Shown: piece by piece, positions 1 to 8,047 of the stretch
How positions within the stretch are numbered: the stretch's first letter is position 1
How the letters are laid out: each line of letters begins with the position of its first letter
From: Dehalococcoidia bacterium
Lineage (GTDB): Bacteria; Chloroflexota; Dehalococcoidia; DSTF01; JACRBR01
Direction of reading: 5' to 3'
Length of the DNA: 39,794 nt
NCBI GenBank assembly: GCA_040902535.1
Contig: JBBDXD010000008.1
Coordinates: 1 to 39,794, forward strand
Notes under the pieces: model-generated
Database searches by the model: none
The model's input: the letters and a program-made list of their open reading frames with translations, nothing else
What the model was told of the DNA's origin: nothing
Made by a program: the position numbers and the translations under genes

Positions 1-759
1 GCTTCAGGATCGTGGTGGACTTGTGGGAGTTGGGTTCTCCCCCGTCTCCACCAACTCCACCAGTCCGGCTGGTCCGCGACCTCCGCAGGAAGCAGAACGC
101 ACGCGGACCAGTCCGGCTGTTCCAACACCCCCTGTAGCAGCGCGTCGAACCCCTCCGCCGGCGTGATCGCGCACAACTGCTTGCTCTCGACGTCCACGTA
201 GCGCGCTCGATAAGCGGTGCGATCAGGCGTCCACGCTCTTCAAGTGTTGCCTCGCCCCACAGCGCTGCGAGGTCCCCACGGCCAAACCCAGAGCCGCCTT
301 GTGGCGGTGGCTCTTGGCAACATGAACACCTGTCTGCGCTGAGAAGAACTCTTGCGCCGCTCCGAGCGTCGTCAGAATCATCCGGCCCACCGGAGTCGTG
401 AAGTCGATCTGCTCCGTCACGGAGGCGAAGCCGATGTTGCGCTTTCCGAGGTGCTCCAGCGTCGTGGCCTGGACCGTCGAGTTCCGCGCCCAGCGGTCGA
501 GCGTGTGCACGACCGCTATGTCGAAGGCGTCTGCGTCGGCGTCCGCGAGAAGTCGCACCAGCGCCGGCCGCCGCTCGATTCGGTCGGTGTACGCGCTCTT
601 TCCCTCATCGCAGTAGAAGCCGACGAGCTCGTAACCGTGCCGCTCGCACCATCGTGAAATCTCGTTGCGCTGGGCATCCAGAGAATGACCGTCGACCTGG
701 CTTTCGTCCGATACCCGGACGTAGCAGACCGCCCTGTTCCCCGTTCGCCTGTTCTTCAC
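1..759 (-). pseudogene. Serine site-specific recombinase, internally deleted and frameshifted
   Basis: The intact N-terminal part (GTG start at 759, TAA just upstream in frame) is a resolvase/invertase catalytic domain: YVRVS with the candidate nucleophile Ser17, then GHSLDAQ, a DRWARN segment and a VGRMILTTLGAAQEFF-like helix. After about residue 160 (GLAVGT) the recombinase DNA-binding and zinc-ribbon domains expected in large serine recombinases are absent. The DNA continues, after frame changes, with EERGRLIAPLIERA and YVDVES, which look like the C-terminal end of the same family and run off the left edge. I infer a deletion that joined the two ends plus at least one frameshift. The 178-residue open frame probably makes no working integrase. 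Confidence 0.75.
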
Positions 760-869
760 TTCGCAGCCCTTCGCTTAAGGATCGCTCGCACCACGTCCGC
801 CCACTCTCGGCATAGATGCTCGATCGCCGTGGGCGACGGCTGCGGCGTCGTCGGACATACCGTCAACAA
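756..869 (-). CDS. Small ORF overlapping the recombinase start
   Basis: A 37-residue frame with a TTG start at 869 ends in TGA that overlaps the recombinase GTG (GTGA). The peptide contains PTAIEHLCREWADVVRAILK, a plausible amphipathic helix, and reads more like protein than the alternative ATG frame on the same strand at 900, which is Ala/Asp/Gly-rich. The overlap suggests translational coupling to the recombinase. No function is known to me; the call rests on the overlap and composition only. Confidence 0.35.
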   Translation of the reverse strand: MLTVCPTTPQPSPTAIEHLCREWADVVRAILKRRAAK

Positions 870-935
870 CGTCTTTGGACACTACAACTAGAGTCGTCAT
901 GGATTTCCGTTTCAACCACTTCGGTCTCGCATCAC

Positions 936-1042
936 GGGCACCACCGTGATGCCCCACCGCTTCAGCCGAGGGTCAATCTTGGGCCGTTGTGTCTTCGACG
1001 GCCCCGTTCCCTTCGCGGTCGCCAGCTTCATACTCCGCCCGA
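936..1042 (-). repeat. Dispersed ~105-bp repeat, copy A
   Basis: One of three related copies (also 1663-1771 and 3762-3868). Read on the minus strand it encodes MKLATAKGTGPSKTQRPKID followed by PRLKRWGITVVPVM. The cores CTTCGACGG-CCCCG-TTCCCTTCGCGG and GATGCCCCACCGCTTC (plus strand) are shared with the other copies. This copy begins inside the 3' end of the membrane-protein gene and is the best-preserved reading frame of the three. I do not recognise the peptide. Confidence 0.7.
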
Positions 1043-1065
1043 GCCCCTTCAAAGTCGCTACCACC

Positions 1066-1539
1066 TCAATCGATCGTCGGTTCATTCGCCGTCGGGCCAG
1101 TGCGCCGCGCATACCAGCCGGGCGCGAATGCGATGCTGGCGAGGGACAACAGCACGATCACGCCACCACCGACCGGGAAGAGCCCAATTCCAATAATGAG
1201 TGCAACGCAAAGTCCAGCGACACGCTTGAGCTTCGCGCGAAACACGGTCGCCGCCAACGGGATTAAGGCCATCAAGGCGAGCAGGAAACTCACCACGTAG
1301 ATGGTGCCGAGGGCATCCATGCCAAGTCCGTCTGCGATGGCGTTGACGAGGCCAACGACCACCGCCGCTGCCGCAGCGACCCAGGCGACGATCATCACGG
1401 TACGCCCGCCGGCGATCCGGCCAATCGCCAGGACAGATGGCGCCGTCAAAATCCACGCCGCGGAGTAGCCGAAGACGGCGCTCCAATCCAGCGCGCCGTC
1501 CCGGAGCGGATTGCCCAGATAACGCCGGTCAGCAGCCAC
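1066..1539 (-). CDS. Small integral membrane protein, unknown function
   Basis: A 157-residue frame with a GTG start has about four hydrophobic segments: around SAAWILTAPSVLAIG, TVMIVAWVAAAAAVVVGL, IYVVSFLLALMALIPLAATV and GLCVALIIGIGLFPVGGGVIV. It ends in a short polar tail. No catalytic motif is visible. In another minus frame at 1446-1628 the peptide PTRIVWLLTGVIWAI also looks like a membrane segment, so the gene may once have had a longer N-terminus now separated by a frameshift. Its 3' end overlaps repeat copy A. Function unknown. Confidence 0.55.
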   Translation of the reverse strand: MAADRRYLGNPLRDGALDWSAVFGYSAAWILTAPSVLAIGRIAGGRTVMIVAWVAAAAAVVVGLVNAIADGLGMDALGTIYVVSFLLALMALIPLAATVFRAKLKRVAGLCVALIIGIGLFPVGGGVIVLLSLASIAFAPGWYARRTGPTANEPTID

Positions 1540-1662
1540 ACGATCCGCGTCGGGAGCTGCGGCAACTGCGGCGGCATCGCTGCGTCATTGCTCCTGCGGG
1601 CAAGGATACGCGAGCGCGCCACCGGCACCGGCTGCCCAGCCCAGGTCTCACGAGCGCCACGT

Positions 1663-1771
1663 GGGCACCAATGTGATGCCCCACCGCTTCGCCTCGGGCG
1701 AATCTTCGCGCGCTTGTGTCATCGACCGCCCCGTTGCCTTCGTGGTCGCCAACCAGCACATTCGCCCCATG
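1663..1771 (-). repeat. Dispersed ~105-bp repeat, copy B
   Basis: On the minus strand this reads WLATTKATGRSMTQAREDSP then EAKRWGITLVPTW, clearly related to copy A (LATAKGTGPSKTQ ... LKRWGITVVPVM). It has more substitutions and fills most of the gap between the membrane-protein gene and the gene at 1869. Nothing else is supported between 1540 and 1868. Confidence 0.65.
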
Positions 1772-1868
1772 TAGCCGATCATCCTGGCACAGGAGTAGAA
1801 TGGTGCCCCGCGGCGCCAGCCGCGCACCCGGTCCGCCACGGCGGCGAGTTGATCGCGGGAGGGTCCCG

Positions 1869-2330
1869 ATGCCTCCGATGTCCACCCTGCGCACCTTCAT
1901 CACGGCGCTCTCCACCGGAGAGACGCGCACGACGAAAGCGCTCGAAGGAGCGGCGCGGCGCCGCCGCGGAGCCGCTGCCGATGAGTTGCTCGCCGCGCTC
2001 AGACGGCGTGGCGCCCTTAACGCGCCGCTCAAGGATCCCATCCGCCAGGTGATCAGGAAGGCGCCGCTGCCCGACCGCTACATCGACGGCTGCATCGACG
2101 CGTGGCCCGATGCGCAGAAGGAGCGCGCCCGCCGCGCAGTGGTCAAGGCCATGCGCGATGGCAAACGCCTGCGGTTCCGCTGGGGCCTGACGGCAGGACG
2201 CGGATACGAGACCGAGATCCGCACCGTTGGCAGCCTCACGACGATTACCGCGCTGAGCCCGCGCCACACTTTGCACATCGGCGGCGGCGAGGTCCACGTC
2301 GCCCCGGCGCGATTCCCCCGCAAACGCTGA
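1869..2330 (+). CDS. Hypothetical basic protein, 153 aa
   Basis: The start ATG at 1869 is chosen because GGGAGGG lies about six bases upstream; the frame is open further upstream but overlaps repeat copy B and looks non-coding. The protein is Arg/Ala-rich, with a helical N-terminal half (around ADELLAALRRRGALNAPLK) and a C-terminal half that could be a small beta domain (TEIRTVGSLTTITALSPRH). No signal peptide or membrane span is seen. It lies 29 bp before the first cyclase fusion on the same strand. I do not recognise the family. Confidence 0.55.
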   Translation: MPPMSTLRTFITALSTGETRTTKALEGAARRRRGAAADELLAALRRRGALNAPLKDPIRQVIRKAPLPDRYIDGCIDAWPDAQKERARRAVVKAMRDGKRLRFRWGLTAGRGYETEIRTVGSLTTITALSPRHTLHIGGGEVHVAPARFPRKR

Positions 2331-2359
2331 CCCGATTGTCGTCTCGCGGCGGTACTCTT

Positions 2360-3751
2360 ATGCATGGCGGCGCTTCAGCCGCGAGGTACGCCGACGTGGA
2401 ACCTGACGTCCGCTTCTGCACCACCGACGACGGCATCCGCATCGCCTACTGCGTCGCCGGCGATGGCCCCGACATGATCTGTTGTCCGGACGCCCTGGGC
2501 TCGTTCGCGCTGGATCACCTGATCGAAGATCAGATGGGCTTTTGGCGCGCGCTCTGGCACGGCCGCCGCGTCGTCCGATTCGACATGCGCGGGATCGGCC
2601 TCTCCGACCGCGACGTCGAAGACGTGTCGCACGAAGCACTCGTCCGCGACCTGGCCGCCGTGGTGCAAGCGTCCGGCGCGAAGGACTTCACGCTTTGGGC
2701 CAGCACCATGAGCGGCCCGCGTGCGATCGCGTACGCCGCGCGGCACGCCGCAGACGTACGACGTCTCATCCTGCACCGCACCTTCGCCCGCGCCCGCGAT
2801 GTCATCTCCGTGGAGCAACTCCACAACTTCGCCGAACTCGCCCGCATGAACTGGAGAATGGCCGCCCAGGTGTTCGCCGATTTGCCCGTACGCAGGGAGT
2901 TGCCCGATGCCGGCGTGCACCAGGCGGAAGTGTACGTCCAATCAACCTCCGGCGATTTCGTCGCGCGGTTCCTCACCAGGGCGTTCGAGACCTCCGATGT
3001 GACCGCACTGCTTCCCGATCTGCGCGTGCCCACGCTGGTGCTCCACCGCGGCAACGATCCCATGTTCCCCTTCCGCGTGGCGCAGGATCTTGCGGCGAAG
3101 ATTCCGAGCGCGCGATTGCGCCCCCTCCCCCAGGGAATCATGAGCTACCTGGCTGCCGGCCGGATCGATGAAGTGATGAGCATCATCAATGCATTCATCG
3201 ATGATGGCGCAGCGACCGCATCCGCAGCCGACGCACGCAAGATCGATCCCACCGTGCGTATGGTGTTGTTCACCGACCTCGTGGGACACACCGAAATGAT
3301 GCGCCGCCTCGGCGACGATCTCGGCCGCAAGCTGCTCCGCGAGCACGAACGCATCACCCGCGACGTGCTGAGGCTCCACGGCGGCGCCGAAGTCAAGACG
3401 ATGGGCGACGGCTTTCTGGCCTCGTTCGGATCCGTTACGAAAGCCATGGATTGTGCGATCGGCCTACAACGCGCGTTTGCTACGCACACGGAATCTATGC
3501 CAGAACCGCTGCGCGTCCGCGTCGGCCTCAACGCCGGCGAACCTATCGAAGAAGAGGGTGACCTCTTCGGCACGACGGTGATTCTCGCGTCGCGGATCTG
3601 CGCCCACGCCGAGGCCGGCGAGATCCTCATCCCCGAGCCCCTGCGACACCTGCTGTCGGGCAAGAGTTACGTCTACGCCGACCGCGGCGACACGATGCTC
3701 AAGGGCTTCGAAGACGCCGTCCGCCTGTACGAAGTGCGCTGGCAGGAGTAA
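2360..3751 (+). CDS. Class III nucleotide cyclase fused to a degenerate alpha/beta-hydrolase domain (paralogue 1)
   Basis: 463 residues from ATG 2360; a GTG at 2396 is an alternative that matches the N-terminus of the paralogue at 10938. Residues ~12-285 have the alpha/beta-hydrolase fold pattern, but the nucleophile elbow reads WASTMSG, with Thr116 where the catalytic Ser should be, and no His is seen at the usual C-terminal position. Residues ~295-460 are a class III adenylate/guanylate cyclase domain: metal Asp in FTDLVG, second Asp in TMGDGF, Lys in EVKTMGDG, and ASRIC. The usual Asn is replaced in TTVILAS. Known precedent: mycobacterial Rv1900c joins a hydrolase to a cyclase. I infer that the dead hydrolase domain senses a ligand and tunes cyclic nucleotide synthesis in the cytoplasm. 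Confidence 0.85.
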   Translation: MHGGASAARYADVEPDVRFCTTDDGIRIAYCVAGDGPDMICCPDALGSFALDHLIEDQMGFWRALWHGRRVVRFDMRGIGLSDRDVEDVSHEALVRDLAAVVQASGAKDFTLWASTMSGPRAIAYAARHAADVRRLILHRTFARARDVISVEQLHNFAELARMNWRMAAQVFADLPVRRELPDAGVHQAEVYVQSTSGDFVARFLTRAFETSDVTALLPDLRVPTLVLHRGNDPMFPFRVAQDLAAKIPSARLRPLPQGIMSYLAAGRIDEVMSIINAFIDDGAATASAADARKIDPTVRMVLFTDLVGHTEMMRRLGDDLGRKLLREHERITRDVLRLHGGAEVKTMGDGFLASFGSVTKAMDCAIGLQRAFATHTESMPEPLRVRVGLNAGEPIEEEGDLFGTTVILASRICAHAEAGEILIPEPLRHLLSGKSYVYADRGDTMLKGFEDAVRLYEVRWQE

Positions 3752-3761
3752 ATCGACCACA

Positions 3762-3868
3762 GGCCAAGCTGATGCCCCGTCGCTCCAACCTCTGGTCAAC
3801 CCTCGCCCGTCCGTGTCTTCGACGCCCCCGCTCCCTTCGCGTTCGCCACTTCTTCCTCTGCCCGTCGA
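3762..3868 (-). repeat. Dispersed ~105-bp repeat, copy C
   Basis: Third copy. Plus-strand text GATGCCCCGTCGCTCC and GTGTCTTCGACG-CCCCCG-CTCCCTTCGCG matches copies A and B. On the minus strand it reads VANAKGAGASKTR and then stops, so this copy is frame-broken. It occupies the 170-bp gap between the cyclase and the convergent hydrolase gene. Confidence 0.65.
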
Positions 3869-3921
3869 GCAGGATCTCTCGGCCTCTTCGCGTAAGCGTA
3901 TGGCAATCGCTGGCGCGGCCC

Positions 3922-4788
3922 TTAACGTGACCGCTTACCAGGGACTCCAGCCGCCAGGCCGCTCATATCGCCTGCCATTGGGTGGCGAGCAAAGAACTCG
4001 GCGACGCCTCGCGCCACTGGCTCAGGACGCTGTATGTGCAACAGGTGTGCCACGCCGTCAATCGTGCAGTCCTCGGCTTGTGGGAACCAGGAGTGAAGCT
4101 GTGCGTGGCTGTCCACGAACAGCCGCTCCGTCTCCGTGCCCAGCACCGAGAGGACCGGCACCGAGATACCCGCTGCCTGAGCGGCGCCGAACTGCCATGC
4201 GCTAAGCGCAGGCAGATAGGAGCCGAAGAAATTGTCGGCATCGTTCACCGCACGAGCGACGCCCCCGGGCATGTGTTCCTCGATCACCTTCTGGCACGTT
4301 TCCCAGTCCAGGCCACACGCCATGCTCAGGAAGTTCGCCATCGCTCCCTCGCGGTCACCGGAGCCGTACGCCGCCAAAGCTGGCTCCGCCTTCTCGAAGA
4401 ACTCGGCAGCGCCGGGCGCGCCCAGCAGCGGTGGTTCGAGAAGGGCCAGCGAGCGAACGACGTCGGGACAATCGACGGCCAGTTGGAGAGCAATGGCGGC
4501 CCCCGTTGAGTGTCCGGCTACATGCGCGCGACCGATGCCGAGTTGGCGCAGCAGGTCGGCGGCATCGGCCGCATGTTCCGCGAAGGTCACCGGCGAAGGG
4601 CCATTCGCGCTGGGGACTGGTCGCCGCTGGTGGTAGCTGATTAAGCGATAGCGCTCGACCAGCGCTTTCTCCGACAAGAAGGGCACGAAGCCGTCCGCAA
4701 AGGGACCCGCGCTGATCAAGAGCACCGGTTCACCTGATCCCGCTTCCTCGTACTCCAACTCTGCTCCGCGGACGCGCGCCGTTTCCAT
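3922..4788 (-). CDS. Alpha/beta hydrolase
   Basis: About 288 residues. ATG 4788 is chosen because GGAGG lies eight bases upstream; the frame also offers ATG 4803 and TTG 4842. The catalytic set looks complete: nucleophile elbow GHSTG (in VAGHSTGAAIAL), an Asp/Glu-bearing strand near VLSVLGTETERLF, and the C-terminal His in GVAHLLHI. There is no signal peptide, so it is probably cytoplasmic. Substrate cannot be told; members include esterases, haloalkane dehalogenases and epoxide hydrolases. Unlike the hydrolase domains fused to the two cyclases, this one keeps its nucleophile. It is divergent from the TPR gene at 4939. Confidence 0.85.
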   Translation of the reverse strand: METARVRGAELEYEEAGSGEPVLLISAGPFADGFVPFLSEKALVERYRLISYHQRRPVPSANGPSPVTFAEHAADAADLLRQLGIGRAHVAGHSTGAAIALQLAVDCPDVVRSLALLEPPLLGAPGAAEFFEKAEPALAAYGSGDREGAMANFLSMACGLDWETCQKVIEEHMPGGVARAVNDADNFFGSYLPALSAWQFGAAQAAGISVPVLSVLGTETERLFVDSHAQLHSWFPQAEDCTIDGVAHLLHIQRPEPVARGVAEFFARHPMAGDMSGLAAGVPGKRSR

Positions 4789-4862
4789 ACCTTCTACCTC
4801 CATGTGGGTTGCGTATTCTCGGGCCAGCTCCAGGCTGCCCAATTACTAGTGCGTAATCGAGA

Positions 4863-4890
4863 CGGTTACGATGGGAACTTCTGCGGTTAC
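4863..4890. promoter_or_regulatory. Direct repeat CGGTTAC x2, 21 bp apart (candidate operator)
   Basis: CGGTTAC occurs at 4863-4869 and again at 4884-4890, a 21-bp spacing or two helical turns. It lies between the divergent hydrolase (start 4788) and TPR gene (start 4939), just upstream of the candidate promoter at 4893. Same-face direct repeats are typical of activator sites; the binding protein is unknown. Confidence 0.35.
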
Positions 4891-4892
4891 AA

Positions 4893-4923
4893 TTGCGGTC
4901 AGTTGGTCCCCGAGCCGTAATAT
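4893..4923 (+). promoter_or_regulatory. Candidate promoter for the TPR gene
   Basis: TTGCGG (4893-4898), a 19-bp spacer and TAATAT (4918-4923) lie upstream of the start at 4939. The -35 match is moderate and the spacer slightly long, consistent with activator dependence through the CGGTTAC repeats. Confidence 0.35.
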
Positions 4924-4938
4924 GGTGATCTCTTGTCG

Positions 4939-7056
4939 ATGAGCGATGAATTGGCGGGCGAACCCGTCCTTGGACCGGCACGAGATGCTGTCTCGCGCGG
5001 CGACTGGCAACAGGCGTACGATCTCCTCATCGCGGTGGACGCGCGGACGCCTCTGAGCGCGCCGGACCTCCCCCTTATGGCCGATGTGGCGTACGCAGCA
5101 GGTCACCTCGATGTGACGATCGCCGCTTGGGAACGGGCATACGGGCAGAGCCTACGCGCGGGTGATCATCTTGCCGCGGCAGGTGCCGCCGTCCGGCTCG
5201 CGCTGCACCTCCTCTTCGACACGGCTCTCATGGCCCCTGTGCGCGGCTGGGCGAAGCGGGTCGAGCGGCTTCTCGAGGGCATGGACGAGACACCAGTTCA
5301 CGCCTGGCTCGCCGTCGTCCGGAACTATGAACGCCTCCTCTCGGGCGACTTTCAGGAGGCGCGGAAGTGGGCCCGGCGCGCCATCGATGCGGGCACGAAT
5401 TGCGCTCCCGCGGCTGCGGCCATAGGTCGCGTCGCCGAGGCCCGCAGCCTCATCCTCGAAGGCGATGTGGCGCAGGGGGTCGGGCTGCTCAACGAAGCAG
5501 CTATGGCAGCCGTCTCTGGTGACCTCGATCCGCTTTTCACGGGGGTTGTCTATTGCGAAGTCGTCTGCGCTCTCCAAGCGCTCGCGCAATACGACCTGGC
5601 CGAAGAGTGGACCGAAGCCATGGAGCGCTGGCGGCAAGGTCAGCCGGTGGGGAGCATCCACGGACGCTGCCGCGTTCACCGCGCCGAGATCCTCCGGCTG
5701 CGAGGATCGTGCATCGAAGCCGAGAAGGAAGCGCTCCTTGCCTGCGAAGAGCTGCGCCCATATCTGCGGCGGGAGTTCGGATGGCCGCTGACCGAATTAG
5801 GCCGAATCCGCCTCAGAAGAGGAGACATCCGGGGCGCAGAAGCAGCATTCGTCGCGGCGCACGCGGCCGGTTGGGATCCACAGCCAGGTCTCGCCCAGGT
5901 GCAGCTGGCACAGGGTAACGCGGAGCAGGCACTCGCATCGATCCGAGATGCTCTGGATCACCCCGGGAACGTACCCTCAAAAGAGGTCCCACCGAATACA
6001 GAGTTGCGCCGGGCGCCCCTCCTCGAGGTCCAGGTCGAGATCGAGATCGCGGCCGGAAATCTCGACGCAGCCCGCGCGGCCGCTGCCGACCTCGCGCGTA
6101 TCGCAACCTCGTTCGAAAGCAAGGCGCTCGCCGCCGGCGCACTCTGTGCCGGGGGAAGAGTGAAGCTGGCTGAAGGTGATGCGGAGGGCGCCCGCAAAGA
6201 GTTCGACAAGGCAGCGCATCTCTGGAACGAGGTTGGCGCACCTTACGAGACGGCTATCGCTCGCATGGGGCTCGGGCACGCATGCCGCGCTGAGGGAAAC
6301 GAGGCTTTGGCCCGGCTGGAATTCCGCGCTGCCCAATCAGTCTTCGAACAGATCGGAGCCAGGCTCGAGGCCGTCCGAGCGGCGGAAGCCTGTGGCGACG
6401 CGCAAGAATGTGAGGAAGCGAAGCCCGCTCTACGTGCGCGGCAGGCTCCGCGTGGCGACGATGGCGTCGGCCGGGAAGACGCCTTTCGGCGGGAGGGCGA
6501 CTTCTGGTCCGTCGTGTATGAGGGCAACACCATACGCGTGCGCGATCTCAAGGGCCTGCACTACCTCGCTAAGCTCCTCTCCGATCCAGGAAGGGAGTTC
6601 CACGTTCTCGATCTGATAGCTGCTGAGAGAGGCGGAGCGGGAGACCTCAACCGCGTCTCGGAGACCGGTGTTTCATTCGCAACAGGGACGGATGCCGGTG
6701 AGTTGCTCGATGCTCCCGCCAGACACGCATACCGAAGACGGCTTGCGGAGATCGACGAGGACATCGAAGAAGCACGCGCAATGGCGGATTCCGAGCGCAC
6801 CGCACAGGCGGAAGCCGAACGTGACTTTTTGGTGCGGGAACTCGCTCGTGCAGTAGGGCTTGGCGGCCGTGGCCGGCGAGCGGGCTCCATTTCGGAACGG
6901 GCGAGAGCCAGCGTGACCCGGGCCGTCCGCCAGGCCATAGCACGTATCCGCGAACACAACTCGCCATTGGGGGAGCACCTCGATCGGGCCATCCGCACGG
7001 GCTCGTACTGTGTTTACCTTCCCGATCCTCGTCTTCCCGTCCGTTGGAAGGTCTAA
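4939..7056 (+). CDS. TPR-repeat protein with C-terminal winged-helix-like regulator domain
   Basis: About 705 residues; ATG 4939 is preferred (GGTGAT upstream) over TTG 4933. Residues ~10-490 are Ala-rich helical TPR-like repeats, for example AAGHLDVTIAAWERAY, EGDAEGARKEFDKAAHLW and AEGNEALARLEFRAAQSVFE. The C-terminal ~200 residues carry FWSVVYEGNTIRVRDLKGLH, LAKLLSDPGREFHVLDL and SERARASVTRAVRQAIARI, a module that I recall at the C-terminus of large actinobacterial and Chloroflexota ATPase or LuxR-type regulators. No AAA, STAND or cyclase domain precedes it here. I infer a signalling or transcription-related scaffold in the cytoplasm. Confidence 0.7.
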   Translation: MSDELAGEPVLGPARDAVSRGDWQQAYDLLIAVDARTPLSAPDLPLMADVAYAAGHLDVTIAAWERAYGQSLRAGDHLAAAGAAVRLALHLLFDTALMAPVRGWAKRVERLLEGMDETPVHAWLAVVRNYERLLSGDFQEARKWARRAIDAGTNCAPAAAAIGRVAEARSLILEGDVAQGVGLLNEAAMAAVSGDLDPLFTGVVYCEVVCALQALAQYDLAEEWTEAMERWRQGQPVGSIHGRCRVHRAEILRLRGSCIEAEKEALLACEELRPYLRREFGWPLTELGRIRLRRGDIRGAEAAFVAAHAAGWDPQPGLAQVQLAQGNAEQALASIRDALDHPGNVPSKEVPPNTELRRAPLLEVQVEIEIAAGNLDAARAAAADLARIATSFESKALAAGALCAGGRVKLAEGDAEGARKEFDKAAHLWNEVGAPYETAIARMGLGHACRAEGNEALARLEFRAAQSVFEQIGARLEAVRAAEACGDAQECEEAKPALRARQAPRGDDGVGREDAFRREGDFWSVVYEGNTIRVRDLKGLHYLAKLLSDPGREFHVLDLIAAERGGAGDLNRVSETGVSFATGTDAGELLDAPARHAYRRRLAEIDEDIEEARAMADSERTAQAEAERDFLVRELARAVGLGGRGRRAGSISERARASVTRAVRQAIARIREHNSPLGEHLDRAIRTGSYCVYLPDPRLPVRWKV

Positions 7057-7186
7057 CGAGCGCCATAGCGGACCCTGTCAGCCAATCGGCTCATCGTAAA
7101 GCGTCCGTCCGCCGGCGTCATGCCCGCCTTTGTGCGCATGTGCGGATTTCGCCTCGGCTCCCTATATTGACCGCGTGATCAGAAGA

Positions 7187-7361
7187 ATGACCGTTACGGA
7201 ACTGAAGGCAAGGCTCCCCGCCCTGCTCGACGAGATCGAAGGGGGCGATGAGATCGAGATCACGAGGCATGGCAACACCGTAGAAGCGGCTCACCCCGGC
7301 CCGCCGCCCGCATGCCCTCAATGGCCGCTTCGCGGGCGTGGCTATGAGTGCGGCCTTCTGA
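7187..7361 (+). pseudogene. Orphan, frameshifted Phd/YefM-type antitoxin
   Basis: From ATG 7187 (or GTG 7175) the frame reads MTVTELKARLPALLDEIEGG then DEIEITRHGNTV, the N-terminal DNA-binding half of Phd/YefM-family antitoxins. It then loses frame. In another frame the expected C-terminal tail appears as ALNGRFAGVAMSAAF with a TGA at 7359-7361. No VapC/PIN or other toxin gene follows, so this is a decayed toxin-antitoxin remnant. Confidence 0.75.
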
Positions 7362-7401
7362 TGGCGGTCTGGCAAAAATCTACCGCACAGGCTGTCGATC
7401 T

Positions 7402-7435
7402 TGCCGGCTGCGAATCGTCGAAATCATAGCCGGCA
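7402..7435. repeat. Inverted repeat TGCCGGCT / AGCCGGCA
   Basis: Perfect 8-bp arms at 7402-7409 and 7428-7435 with an 18-nt spacer, between the antitoxin remnant and the VOC gene. It could form a hairpin or serve as an operator; there is no T-tract, so a terminator is not well supported. Confidence 0.35.
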
Positions 7436-7517
7436 GTCTGCCGTCGGTCACGTAAGTGCGTCCCGTGATAGCTATACTCGCCCGCACGACGCACTGAATC
7501 TCTCGTCGGAGGTCGCC

Positions 7518-7991
7518 ATGCAAACGATCGTTCCCTACCTCTGGTTCGACAGCCAGGCCGAAGAGGCGATGCGATTCTATACGGCGCTGTTCCCGAACTC
7601 ACGCGTCGGCGACGTGTCGCGCTACGGGGAAGGTATGCCCATGCCCGCCGGCACCGTCATGTCCGCGACCTTCGAACTCGATGGACAGGAGTTCGTGGCG
7701 CTCAACGGCGGTCCGATGTTCAAGTTCACGGAGGCGATATCGCTGTTCGTGAAGTGCGAAACGCAGGAGGAAGTTGACCGCCTGTGGTCGGCGCTGACCG
7801 CCCACGGCGGCGAGGAGAGCATGTGCGGCTGGCTGAAGGACAGGTACGGCCTGTCGTGGCAGATCATCCCGAATGCGCTCGGCAAGCTGTTGGGCGATCC
7901 TGATCCCGAAAAAGCTGGGCGCGTGATGCAGGCGATGCTCCAGATGCGGAAGATCGACATCGCAGGCTTGCGGGAGGCGTATGAGGCGTAA
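7518..7991 (+). CDS. PhnB-like VOC (glyoxalase-fold) protein
   Basis: 157 residues. The ATG at 7518 has an excellent site (GGAGG, six bases upstream). The N-terminus IVPYLWFDSQAEEAMRFYTA and the segments TFELDGQEFVALNGGP, ISLFVKC and WLKDRYGLSWQIIP are characteristic of the PhnB / 3-demethylubiquinone methyltransferase-like subgroup of the vicinal oxygen chelate superfamily. These are cytoplasmic beta-alpha-beta-beta-beta proteins, often dimeric. The C-terminal MQAMLQMRKIDIAGLREAY completes the family. Substrate unknown; TATACT at 7473-7478 may be its -10 element. Confidence 0.88.
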   Translation: MQTIVPYLWFDSQAEEAMRFYTALFPNSRVGDVSRYGEGMPMPAGTVMSATFELDGQEFVALNGGPMFKFTEAISLFVKCETQEEVDRLWSALTAHGGEESMCGWLKDRYGLSWQIIPNALGKLLGDPDPEKAGRVMQAMLQMRKIDIAGLREAYEA

Positions 7992-8047
7992 GGTCGCACC
8001 TGCCGTGAACTGACTCACACCATCTACACTCAACCGCCACACGCCGC

